A stretch of DNA of 64,000 nt, from the NCBI GenBank assembly GCA_907164885.2, contig OU015492.1:208094637-208158636 (forward strand), in the 5' to 3' direction. Positions 46,737-56,660 of this stretch are shown one piece after another (the stretch's first letter is position 1; each line of letters starts with the position of its first letter). This stretch comes from Dolomedes plantarius. Taxonomy: Eukaryota; Arthropoda; Arachnida; Araneae; Dolomedidae. The notes beneath the pieces are model-generated. The model had not been told where the DNA came from and did not search any database. It worked only from the letters and a program-made list of their open reading frames with translations. The position numbers and the translations under genes were made by a program.

Positions 46737-48389
46737 ATGGCTGAAAAACGAAAGAAGGTTGTGTTAACTATAGCACAAAAACTTGAAATGATTTCTAAAA
46801 TAGAAAATGGCGCTTCAAGGAACTAGATGTGTTTGGATTACGGGATTGGGAAAACATCCGTGCTAGACGTTTTAAAGAAAAAAAAGACAAACTGATGGTC
46901 TTTGCATCAGCGTCGGAGAGTGCTTCTGGGACGAAAAAACGAAAAACAATCCGACGAAATCAAACGAAAAAAAAACGAAAAAGAAATCCACCCATACTGA
47001 ACTTGACTCGGCATTAGCGGAGTGGTTAGCTCAGGTGCGAAGTGCACCGCCGACGAAGGGCACCCCCGTGTCTGGTACAACCATTGCAGCTAAATGAAGA
47101 AAAATCTTTTCTTGATTTCTTATGCCTAGAAGGAAATTTTGATGCGTCGTCCGGTTGGTTACATCGTTTCAAAAAACGTCATGGAATTAGAGAGATTGGT
47201 CTACACGGAAAGGAGCTGAGTGGTGATCAACAAGCAGCTGAGGATTTTCAACGTGATTTTTAAGTGTTTGTGTTGCCTGAGGACCTGTGAATGAACAAAT
47301 TTATAACGCTGATGAATCGGGGCTTTTTTGGAAGTGTCTTCCCACTTGTACTTTAGCGTTTGAAAGTGAAAATCAATCGGCAGGTCCCAAAAGTTGCAAG
47401 GAAATAATTACGATCTTGCCATGCAGCAACTCTGCGGGCAGTCACAAACTTAGGCTTCTTGTAACCGGTAAATCTAAGAAACCGAGGTCTTTTAAGGGAA
47501 CTAGAGAAGAAAATTTACCAGTCGATTATTTCAACCAAAAAAAAAAAAAGGTTGGATGAACCAGCAGATTTTTCAAGAATGGTTTGAAAAGGCTTTTATG
47601 CCTCAAGTACGTAAACATCTTGACTCAAAAAATTTGCCAAAGACGGCTGTTTTGTTAATTGACAACGCGCCTTCATACCCAGCTGCAAGGGTGCTTAAAT
47701 TTTCTGACGGGCAAATCTTCGCAAAGATTTTGCCCCCAAATGTTACTGAGCTGATACAACCTATGTACCAGGGAGTCATTGCAACCATGAAGAGAACATA
47801 TAGGACAAATTTGTTACTGTCAAAAATCGAGGAAGGCTGCGATCTCAAAGAATTTTGACGGAATTATACAATTTTGTGTAGCATTTACGATCATGCGTGT
47901 GCATGGGATTAGATCAAACCCTCGACCCTTGTTAGATCACTGAGAAAACATATTCCGAGTATCGAAACAAATGTCAACCAAAACATTTTTGAAGAAGAAA
48001 AGGAAATCATGCTGACCGCTACACTTGTTGACGTAGTGACATTCGTTCCGGGAGGTGAGAATGTCGGAGAATAGAACATAGAAGAGTGGCTGGAATGCGA
48101 CGCAAGTGAGTCCGGATTTGAACGACTGACTGATATAGTTGTAACGAACAAAGCAATGGGAGTGAACGAGAACGAGGAAGAACAAAATGAAAGTGAAGAA
48201 GACGAGGCGCCTGCGCGGGTGACATACGAAACTGCCTTGGAGCACGTAGACGGATTGCTTCAATATTTAGAGGAACAAGACGACGATGCACATCTGGCAG
48301 AAAAACTCATGTTAAGGAAAGTACAGTTTAGAATAATGAAAAGATGTTTCCAAAGCAAGAAACAAAAACGAGTGACTGATTTTTTTTAA
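46737..48389 (+). pseudogene. Tigger/jerky-like transposase, broken
   Basis: ATG at 46737: MAEKRKKVVLTIAQKLEMIS, a psq/CENP-B-type helix-turn-helix, then LDSALAEWLAQVRSAPT, WLHRFKKRHGIREIG (second DNA-binding unit), and the DDE domain with IYNADESGLFWKCLP (first aspartate), [10 protein letters not shown] (second) and the [18 protein letters not shown] region of the third residue, where D is expected and Y or G stands. An acidic tail follows, then QKRVTDFF at the very end. About eight stops or frameshifts. Known role of intact relatives: cut-and-paste transposition at TA. Confidence 0.85.
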
Positions 48390-48566
48390 AAAAAGGTGTA
48401 ACAAATTGTATTATTTTTTTTGTACAATGACACATAGTTTTTATGTTGAAATATTTTTTTTTCGTGTTTACACCTCATTTTTAGTCTTTTTTCAAGCTAA
48501 CCACGATTTCTGCTGTCCGCGGTGCCCTTGCCACTCAATTTCGCGGAAAATTGGAGCTTTACTGTA

Positions 48567-48655
48567 CTTGGTTTCATCGATGACTTATTCCTCTTTCTTG
48601 TCTTTCTTGCTTTTGTAATTAGATAAGTCCTACTGCAATATTAGCTATTTTTTGT
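48567..48655. repeat. ~90-bp direct repeat, right copy
   Basis: Partner of 44888-44977; roughly 80 percent alike by eye. Confidence 0.8.
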
Positions 48656-49191
48656 GTGCGTTTTTGATATTTAAAAAACATAAAAATGATAAAAAATCCA
48701 TGTTTATTTCTTTATTTTATCCGTGGATTTCATTTAAAATAGTGTAACGTATATTTTATTAAGATGTTACATCTGAGAAATTTGAACTCCCGGGCAAAAA
48801 TACTGTCATATTTAATTCAGGGCATAAAATTCATATGAAATTAGCTCCAATTACCTCTGTACCAAAACCCCTGTTGACCTGTTAAATCAATAAAATAAAG
48901 TGATGCTATTTCCAATCACTTACATAAAGATAACATAAAATATAACGTATGTTTTAGGTCGTAGTAAATATTTTACCCTCATTTATAATAAGTTGATGAA
49001 GGTGTTGCCCTTGAATGTTAAGATCTTGTAGTAATAACGTAATATAAAAAGTATACGCTGCTTTACCTTAATTCAGACCTGCCCTATCCCAAAACCTCCC
49101 ATTTTCTTAATGTAAAATGATCACTAAAATGTAAAAATGAATGCTTTTTGAAGCCCGCATCTATTATTGTCAACTTAACTCAAAACTCATG
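48656..49191. other. AT-rich DNA, nothing recognised
   Basis: No signal was seen. Confidence 0.5.
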
Positions 49192-49470
49192 GCACAACAG
49201 TTCGATGTGGACCAAGACCGGTGGTGCCCACTCCGCTTTCTTGACCGTGGGCTTGGGGTGCCATACAGCATATGTCTCGGTCAGGTGGTCAACCTGACGC
49301 GGGACTCCCAGAGTTAGTTCCCAAACAGGCTTGGTCCTCATTTTATCGACCCACTCAAGGGATGAAAGGCATGAGTCGACCTTGCCCAGTCGCGGGATCT
49401 TCCTCTGGACATGTGGTGTGGCACCTTGAAGCTTTTAACCACTACGTCACCGGGCGTCCTATTTACCTAT
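49192..49470 (-). repeat. tRNA-derived SINE with a GGTCGATAAAATGAG tail
   Basis: On the minus strand a tRNA-like head (GCCCGGTGACGTAGTGGTTA, A-box-like) and GATCCCGCGAC are followed by GTCGACTCATGCCTTTCATC and GGGTCGATAAAATGAGGACC. The last two phrases are, from memory, widespread in invertebrate SINE tails such as those of molluscs. Clearly GC-richer than the flanks. Confidence 0.75.
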
Positions 49471-49688
49471 AGTATTTATGGAAGCTTAACCCCTTCGGCC
49501 CTGAATTTTTAATTGGACAGATAAAAATCCAATGAGTGGTTAGATATGCTACACTATATGTAAGTATCTTAAATATAAAATATTATAACATTCTGCCAAT
49601 TACCAAACTAATTGAAAAAATTCTAATAGTAGGACACCAGGCTATAACTAAGCAAAAAGTGAAAATTTATTTTAAGTACAGTTTACAA

Positions 49689-50099
49689 TTAATTTGTGTG
49701 AAACATTTTGAAACAATTTCTTTGTGCATGAAAACATAAAAATACGTCACATTTCTCACAAAATGAAGTAGTTTTGTATGAACAACCTTCCAATTTGCAT
49801 CTCTGTTGCTTTGGACTTCTTTCAATCATATGATTTAGCCCATCATATCTTGCATCTTTGCAAGGCCTAACAGCTGGATTTAATTTTTTACTTTGAGGGT
49901 GGCAGCGTTCTTGAAATTTTCTAATTAATGGTCGGATTTTCCATATTTTGTCATTTGCATCATGTACAACATTTACATCAACGATATGAAGACAATTTCT
50001 TAATTTTTCAAAATGGTTTTTCGTTATACCTATTTTTTCAACTAATTCGATAGTTGTTGAGGGAATTATATTCAATATTACTTTGTCAACTACTAACAA
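49689..50099 (-). pseudogene. piggyBac-like transposase, core deleted
   Basis: 136 codons open on the minus strand. The first half (ITKNHFEKLRNCLHIVDVNV, DKIWKIRPLIRKFQERCHPQ) matches the region before the catalytic core. It is joined directly to the C-terminal cysteine-rich zinc finger (QQRCKLEGCSYKTTSFCEKC, DVFLCFHAQRNCFKMFH). The DDD catalytic core that belongs between them is gone, yet the frame is kept. The fusion would be a DNA-binding remnant without catalysis. Start and any promoter are unknown. Confidence 0.75.
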
Positions 50100-51934
50100 A
50101 AAAAATATTCCCTGATAATTTTAAGTTAATATGTTGAACACAAATCACATGCATTTTTTGTAGTATAATGCATTTAACAAAAATGGTTTAGTATTTTAAT
50201 AGTGAAACTGATAGCTTAAGTAGACATTTTCCCCTCTAGAGGTAATTTAATTCACCTGGTATCTGCAAACCTGACATCTTTAATTTTCTATAATGGTACG
50301 AAATCTAGTTGTTTATTTCTCATTCTTCTAACTTTTAAGTATAATTTAAAAAATTGTACAATATTGTGCAAATGTGGTAATTATATCGATAAAATCCGTT
50401 TTAACCATTTGCATTGCATGTAACATGTAAAAAACGCAGTATCTAAAAAAGAATACTACATATGACTTTATAATGCGATCGATGTATTTTTCCAAGTTGA
50501 ATGATTATAAATGGATTTCAGGAAAATCCCTTGAGATGTTAAAATGGAAATTGCATTTTTTTTTGCACGATTAGATGTTTGGAAAATGTTTTGCTTTCTG
50601 TATCACTCTATTTTCGATAATTAGATGAATAGATAAGGGATTACAGTAATAATCCCTAAACCCGAAAAAATGTTTTTTCTATGATAAATATACATGATTT
50701 GATTCCGTATTTAACTGTTTGTTAATTATTTTAATGATAAAGAAGTATAATGATCATTTTCATTGTTTACCAGAAAAAAATTAACAAATGCAAAATCTTT
50801 TTTAAATATTTTAAAACTAGTGACTGCTTCAGACATTCCTCAACTGAATTATAGTATTTTAATAAATCTTAATATTATATTCAATATTATTTTATTAACT
50901 ACATATTTTGCTCCAGATTTGAACTGTTTATTAATGCAATAACTATATACCATTTCAGTTTTACCTTTCAAGGGCTTACGCTCTACGTGTTTAAGAACTT
51001 GAATCTCTAAATTTTCTGCAAATAATTTGAATTTGAAAAAAAAAATGATCTGTCACATTTTCAGAACAATTTGTGGCAATTCAAATTAGATAGATAAATT
51101 GGCATTTGCTGTTTTACAAGACTAGTAAAATGTGCTACAGTAAGAGATAATTGAAATATATTTTTAGAAGTCGCAACAATTTTGTAATTATCACATATAT
51201 GATAGTTTACTTACATTAATAAACCATGTTTTCCTATTTCATTTGTTATTTATATTACAAACTATTTGTATCCGATGCAGTAATTTAACTAAATTTACTT
51301 TTTAACATTGATTTCTGTCTCTTTGACCGGTAATATTTATGACCTAATGACCACCTCTGGAATGACCAGTTTACCTCTCCGAACGGCAATTTTCAACCTG
51401 TGTGCCAATGCGTACTGATGTGGCACTAGAATATCTACGTTTCTAATGATATCTGACATTAAAAAAAAGAAGTTTGCTTTTCATCCAAGATGTATCAAAC
51501 GATGTCACTGGCAAAGCTCAAACTTCTATCATTTGTCAGATTTATTTACGAAGCAAAGATTACAGAACAGCTTTTATTTTGTTTTGTTTTGGGAAGTTAT
51601 TTTCGTCACTGTTTATAATTACTTTAATTGTTATATTGTTCTTTTGTATTCCTCCATCAGTATTTGTACTGAGGTACCTTGTCTATAAGAAGAAGTGTAA
51701 AAGGATTTCTTACACTGGTTCAAAAAGAGAATCCTAGAAATATTTTCAGTTAATTTTCTCGTCGTACAAGTACTGGTGCCAAAATTGTAGGTACCTGAGA
51801 TGTAAAAAGTGACAGACGAGAATGTCAGAACTGTCAATTATAAAAATGTCTGTTTTCAGTTTTATGGCCTGCTCAGGGTTTGCCAATCGAGATTGTTTGC
51901 AGCACTACGTCATTCTTCAATGGATGTTTCTAAG
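50100..51934. other. AT-rich DNA, nothing recognised
   Basis: Open frames of 68-87 codons near 51446-51837 are overlapping and without recognisable content. Confidence 0.5.
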
Positions 51935-51942
51935 TCGCAGAT

Positions 51943-52483
51943 TAGGGTGGTTCGAAAAAAACTTTTTTTTAAATTTCACATCGCTAGAGTGCAAAAAAGT
52001 TGCAATTGGTATAGACTTTAAAAAAGCACTAATTATTATTTTTTTATTAATTTGTCTTCCGGTCGCGCAATGCCATCGAAGTTAGCAAAAAATTGTGAAA
52101 AACCTTAATTTTTCATATTTTTTTTAAGCACGCCAGATGGTTTTAATTGCGTTCCTATACCATGAATTAACTACTAAAAGTATGTAAAATCAATATATTT
52201 GCACTTATTATACATTTGTTTCATATCTTCCAGTCGCGCAACATAGTACAAAATGTGTAAATTTAGTAGTTTTTGCAAAATTTCAAAGTTTGACTGTTTA
52301 GTACATTTTAATCATACGACTTTTGGAGATGCTATGGTTTAATTCTATTAGAATATTATATTAAAAATCCAAGCATATAAGATAAACTTTGATATTTAAG
52401 TGGAATTCGGTCGCGCAGCTTCGTCAAAAACAGCAGAGTAGCCTACCTGGACAGAGAGGCGAGGCGTACGTGACGAATGCCAG
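51943..52483 (+). repeat. Left inverted arm with three GGTCGCGCA motifs
   Basis: Motifs at 52061-52069, 52232-52240 (AGTCGCGCA) and 52409-52417. The outermost is 118 bp from the element end. Confidence 0.9.
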
Positions 52484-52902
52484 CGATGCGCTCGCAGCCG
52501 GTAGCAGCCATTATCGTTGTCTGACAATTTTGTTGTTTGACAATGTTTCCTTTCAGATAATTTAGAAATTTTCTAATAGTAAATATTTGGTAATTTTTTT
52601 GTTTCAATATTCAATTGTTGGTGCAGCTCTTCGCTCATTTTGTTTACAAAACGACCCAGAACTCACCACGGGGAGGTGGCTGCACTTCGAGTTCCACCCA
52701 CATCCTACCCAACTAACCATCCAATGGTGTGTTATTTACAATAATGGGTGTGTTATTTACAATATGTACAAATTTATTTCACTTTCTCTCTCTTTATGTT
52801 TCCTTTCTAGTCTTTATCTATCGATAAACATCGAAATTCGGATTTGTGTGAAAAAGTTGGCATCGCTGAGTGTGACAGTAATGTGGTTCTAATATAGCCG
52901 TC
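52484..52902. other. Element core, non-coding side
   Basis: Between the left arm and the end of the gene; contains a small direct repeat (gtgttatttacaata twice, about 52728-52762). Confidence 0.6.
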
Positions 52903-54303
52903 TCAGGAACTGTGTCCACACACTTTACTTGAAGTTTCGGTCACTAGCTTAACGCATCTTTCAACTGCCTGTATATGGCATGGGAAAGCATCTATAATTA
53001 TAAAAGGCTTGAAGTCATTGCTCACATACTGTTTTATCTCTTCATTAGTCAATGTTCTTAACAGTGGACGAAGAGTCAGTGTACTGGTGTTCCATTTGAT
53101 AATTTCGGTATAGTCTTTAGCTTCAAAGTTTAGGTTTGGTGGTTTAAAGATTCTGATAAAGTTACTTTCAGATATTGCTTGCTTTGCCTTCATGAAACGC
53201 CTAAAGCCCAGCTCTCGGATATGGTCTCTTTCATCAGTTACCATAGCCAAAAGTAAATTATCGGGATGGTCAAAGTAAGCATTCCGTTGTAAAACGGGAT
53301 CAACCACTTGAAGCGGTTCTTCTGGTAAGTACCTTGTAGATTCAATAGTTTTGTAAACATGTCTAGGCCCATCTGTGAATTTGCGGTTTATTTTTATGGC
53401 AAACCACATAGGCATATAACATTTGAGAATGAATGTGACAATTTCTCTCAGATTTTCAGAAGGTCTTGACACACTGATGTAGAGGCGCAAAACTCGGTTT
53501 GCAGTAGTAAGCCATCTTGAATGTGACATTGGGCCAGGATCACGTACTACAAAGTCTTCTGAACAATGTCCTGACTTGATGACTTCTGATATCTCAAGCA
53601 AGTACAATTGGTCCTTGCTAAGAATACGCTTGTCAACTTTGGAATCTCACAATCAATAGGATTAAAATCAACAACTGGTAGTCTTTCACAATCAGATAGG
53701 GCCTTTCCAATCGGTCAGGAATATCCTATTGGGCCTGTTGTATTTCCATCTAAGTGTTGGAAAAGGTGGCGGAATGGTAGTTCGTTGTAATGGAGAAGAC
53801 AAATACTCCATTGTAGAGGTCTTCCCACATGTATCTCTAATTGTCGAATTACACTATTTCTTAAGCCTGTATTAATAACAGTACCGTCACATCCAACAAC
53901 TTCCAATATTTCATATAAAAAGCCATTTTCTAATAAATAAGACGTGATGCTTTTGGCTATGTCGGTTGCTGAGCTTGAAGAAGGACAAGTGTCCTATGTA
54001 AGTCGAGCCTGGATCCTGAATGAAAGAGTAATGCTCCTTCTTATAGGTTCTGCGAAAGTGTTTTCTGCCAGGTTTTTCAATTAACAATGCATTGTCGTTT
54101 CGTCCATCAAAGTAAAGACCATAAATTTCTAAACTTATATCACTTTGCAAACTAGCTCTCACACAAGTTTTTTCTCTTCGGACTTCACTCTTGTCTACAA
54201 CATAAGAAGTATCTGATTCATTAATCAACCCAACATCTTGCAGTACACTTGAAGCAATAGCAGCCGTAGCGCTATTGCTTCAAGTGTACTGCAAGATGTT
54301 GGG
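52903..54303 (-). pseudogene. Gene of the unassigned element, N-terminus lost
   Basis: Leftwards: SSVLQDVGLINESDTSYVVD (from about 54260), KPGRKHFRRTYKKEHYSFIQ, a frame change near 53911, LEVVGCDGTVINTGLRNSVI, LPFRHLFQHLDGNTTGPIG, another change near 53715, then an open stretch of 234 codons (53607-52903): RDPGPMSHSRWLTTANRVLR, PMWFAIKINRKFTDGPRHVY, VVDPVLQRNAYFDHPDNLLL, RELGFRRFMKAKQ and FPCHIQAVERCVKLVTETSS. I recall the same ordered blocks in unnamed multicopy proteins of many arthropods. Conserved D, E, H and C residues (GCDGT, NELPFRH, PCH) could form a catalytic site, but no known triad is evident. The N-terminal part is replaced by a hairpin and short repeats. Confidence 0.75.
54229..54303. 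repeat. 33-bp perfect inverted repeat at the gene's broken 5' edge
   Basis: 54229-54261 is exactly complementary to 54271-54303 with a 9-base loop. The left arm is native coding sequence (encoding about SSVLQDVGL); the right arm is an extra copy. Confidence 0.9.
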
Positions 54304-54364
54304 TCCGATACGCCAAAATCCGATACGCCATATCGGTCACTCGTCACGCATCGATCACTCGTCA

Positions 54365-54907
54365 CGGCGTGGCATTCGCCACGTACGCCTCGCCTCTCGG
54401 TAGTAGGCTACTCTGCTGTTTTTGACGAAGCTGCGCGACCGAATTCCACTTGAATATCAAAGTTTATCTGATATGCTTGGATTTTAAATATATTATTGTA
54501 ATAGAATTAAACTATAGCATCTCTAAAAGTCGTATGATTAAAATGTACTAAACAGTCAAATTTTGAAATTTTGCAAAAACTACTAATTTTACTCATATTG
54601 TACTATGTTGCGCGACCGGAAGATATGAAACAAATGTATAATAAGTGCATATATATTGATTTTACATACTTTTAGTAGTTAATTAATGGTATCTGAACGC
54701 AATTAAAACCATTTGGCGTCCTTAAAAAAATTATGAAAAATTAATGTTTTTCATAATTTTTTGCTAACTTCGATGGCATTGCGCGACCGGAAGACAAATT
54801 AATAAAAAAATAACAATTAGTGTTTTTTTTTGCGTCTATACCAATAGCAACTTTTGTGCAATCTAGCGATCTGAAATTTAAAAAGAAGTTTTTTTCGAAC
54901 CACCCTA
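54365..54907 (-). repeat. Right inverted arm with three GGTCGCGCA motifs
   Basis: Motifs, as TGCGCGACC, at 54432-54440, 54609-54617 and 54780-54788; the outermost is 119 bp from the end. Confidence 0.9.
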
Positions 54908-54915
54908 TCGCAGAT

Positions 54916-56431
54916 GCTATTTCATCAGGTGATTGTCAAGTGGTGGTGTTCAATCAAAAATTGTATGAGCTAAAAGAGGATGTTAAATTTTTTTAACAGC
55001 TCAGTAGTCTGAGTTAGCTGCTCAGTTTATGCAATATGGTTTCAACTTTTGAACACATAAAATTAATGTAAGGACTATGATGGTGAAAGTTTTCTTACTT
55101 CCACCGTAAAAATTAATGCTTTCTCAGAAAACCTAGGGCATTAAACAGAAATAATCACAAGATGAAATGCACTGATAAATTTGGAGCTAGAGAAAAGGTT
55201 GAAAGAATGAAAATCTTAGAGATCTAATTTTACAATCTTTATGATTATTTAACATAAATGTTGTAAATATTACCTCACTTGCCATATCTTACATAGACTT
55301 GATAAGAGATCTATTTGTCTTAAGTGCATGAAAATTGGGAAATTTAGTGATTACATTTCAGTACTAGTTGGTATAGATAAGATATGACACAAGACTAAAG
55401 CTTCACTATTCAACTACAGATACTTCTATTATTATCCTAATCTCTTAAAACAGGATATCGTAATATTACAAAAAAACAATAAAAGCACTGCCCCCATTTC
55501 CCACGTCGTATGAGAACGAATAAAGTTTTTCCATAATGAATAATAAATATTAAGAACAAAATTAGATCGCAACTGGAAAGTAAAGTACGTCTGTCCAAAA
55601 TTTGCCCCCTCGCAAGGAATTTGAATACAACGTCAAGTTGATACAGTTAAGTTTGACTGTAAATTATAACTATAAATTTTTGACAATAATATTGCGCTTT
55701 ACTTTTTTATTACACAGTATTTTAAGTAAACTGTGTTAAAAAAGTTTTTTAATAACCACTTTGGGGAAAAAAAAGTATGTAGTTACTGCTATTTTTGTTA
55801 TAAATCAATCAAAATTATATCTATATTTCAGTTAGATTGGCAAAAAAATATAGTGCCTTTTTTAGTGTTGCACATAATTTTAATAATTAGTATACGTTTG
55901 CTATGAGAAAGAAAAGGTTGAAAATTGCCATCTGAAGGCAGTGACTGGTTTGTAACAAAACGCTGTAATACAATTCAACGTAACACGTCCATTCGTTAGT
56001 CAGTGCCTGAACGCTAGCGATGTACCGAGCCGTTTGAGTCAACCAAATATGCTATACTGGATTGTTTATCCTTTAGATGGTTACATTACAAACCAACGCA
56101 GGTCGCTTTGAACTGGCCGAAGTGGAGCACATTTTGAACCGACCATTCAAAACGAGCATTGTCGGAGAAAAAAGGGCCCATTTGTAAGGAAATAACCACC
56201 CCGAGCATTACGTTTCACCATGACGTTGCAAGTCAGCTATCGCCTTTAGACTAATGGTTATTGTGTTGGCGCATCCGTGCGTGATGCTCCCTTTCTGGAA
56301 TGAGGGGACCTTATGAAATGAGTGACCGTCAAAGGCATGACGCCAATTTGTAGCTTAAGAAAAAAGGCCCGAAAAGTCCATACATCTGGTGGACGGTTGG
56401 AGCCCCCTGGCTTGAGTATCCAGAACAGGTC
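54916..56431. other. No gene recognised
   Basis: AT-rich to about 55970, then a GC-richer unassigned stretch (56020-56430) that may be SINE-like. Confidence 0.4.
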
Positions 56432-56660
56432 CTAATGGGCTTGCTGGCTGAGAGGAGCGGCCTAGGTTTACCATGGCTAGGGTCGGAGTTCGATTTTCTC
56501 AGGTGTCACCTCAATATTGACACAGCAACTCTAGTGCCGACATCTGGGGGTACCATAGCTTTTCCCACCCTCTCGAAACTCATAGAAGAATTGTCTGGTC
56601 TATGGATTTATAATGTTGATGTTCGGCCAAGACACAAATGTATTTAATGGGATTAGAACC
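56432..56660 (+). repeat. Probable SINE with a class II tRNA-like head
   Basis: GCTGGCTGAGAGGAGCGGCC has an A box like that of serine/leucine tRNAs (TGGCNGAGNGG). GGAGTTCGATTTTC about 35 bp on is a B-box-like partner. The tail is GC-richer than the flanks and ends near 56660. Confidence 0.5.

Larger units (their letters stand above)
44978..48564 (+). mobile_element. Tigger-like element with a nested Tc1 element
   Basis: Starts CAGTAAAGTCCCAATTATCC and ends with the inverted form (gcggaaaattggagctttactg), bordered by TA (44976-44977, 48565-48566). It carries a broken transposase (46737-48389) and a complete Tc1-like insertion (45083-46491). Without the insertion it would be about 2.2 kb, a normal Tigger size. 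Confidence 0.9.
51943..54907 (-). mobile_element. DNA transposon of unassigned superfamily, 8-bp duplication, ~540-bp inverted repeats
   Basis: The element starts TAGGGTGGTTCGAAAAAAAC and ends with the inverted form. TCGCAGAT occurs directly on both sides (51935-51942, 54908-54915), a perfect 8-bp target duplication. The left arm is 51943-52483, the right about 54365-54907. Each arm holds three copies of the 9-base motif GGTCGCGCA (one with G to A) at 171- and 177-bp spacing. The core carries a broken gene on the minus strand that belongs to no transposase superfamily I can name. An 8-bp duplication and TAGGG ends resemble hAT or P-type elements; the protein and the arm length do not. Confidence 0.9.

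Noticed and set aside
51446..52085. Several 68-87-codon hydrophobic frames
   Set aside because: They overlap each other in different frames and the last ones run into the inverted arm of the transposon.
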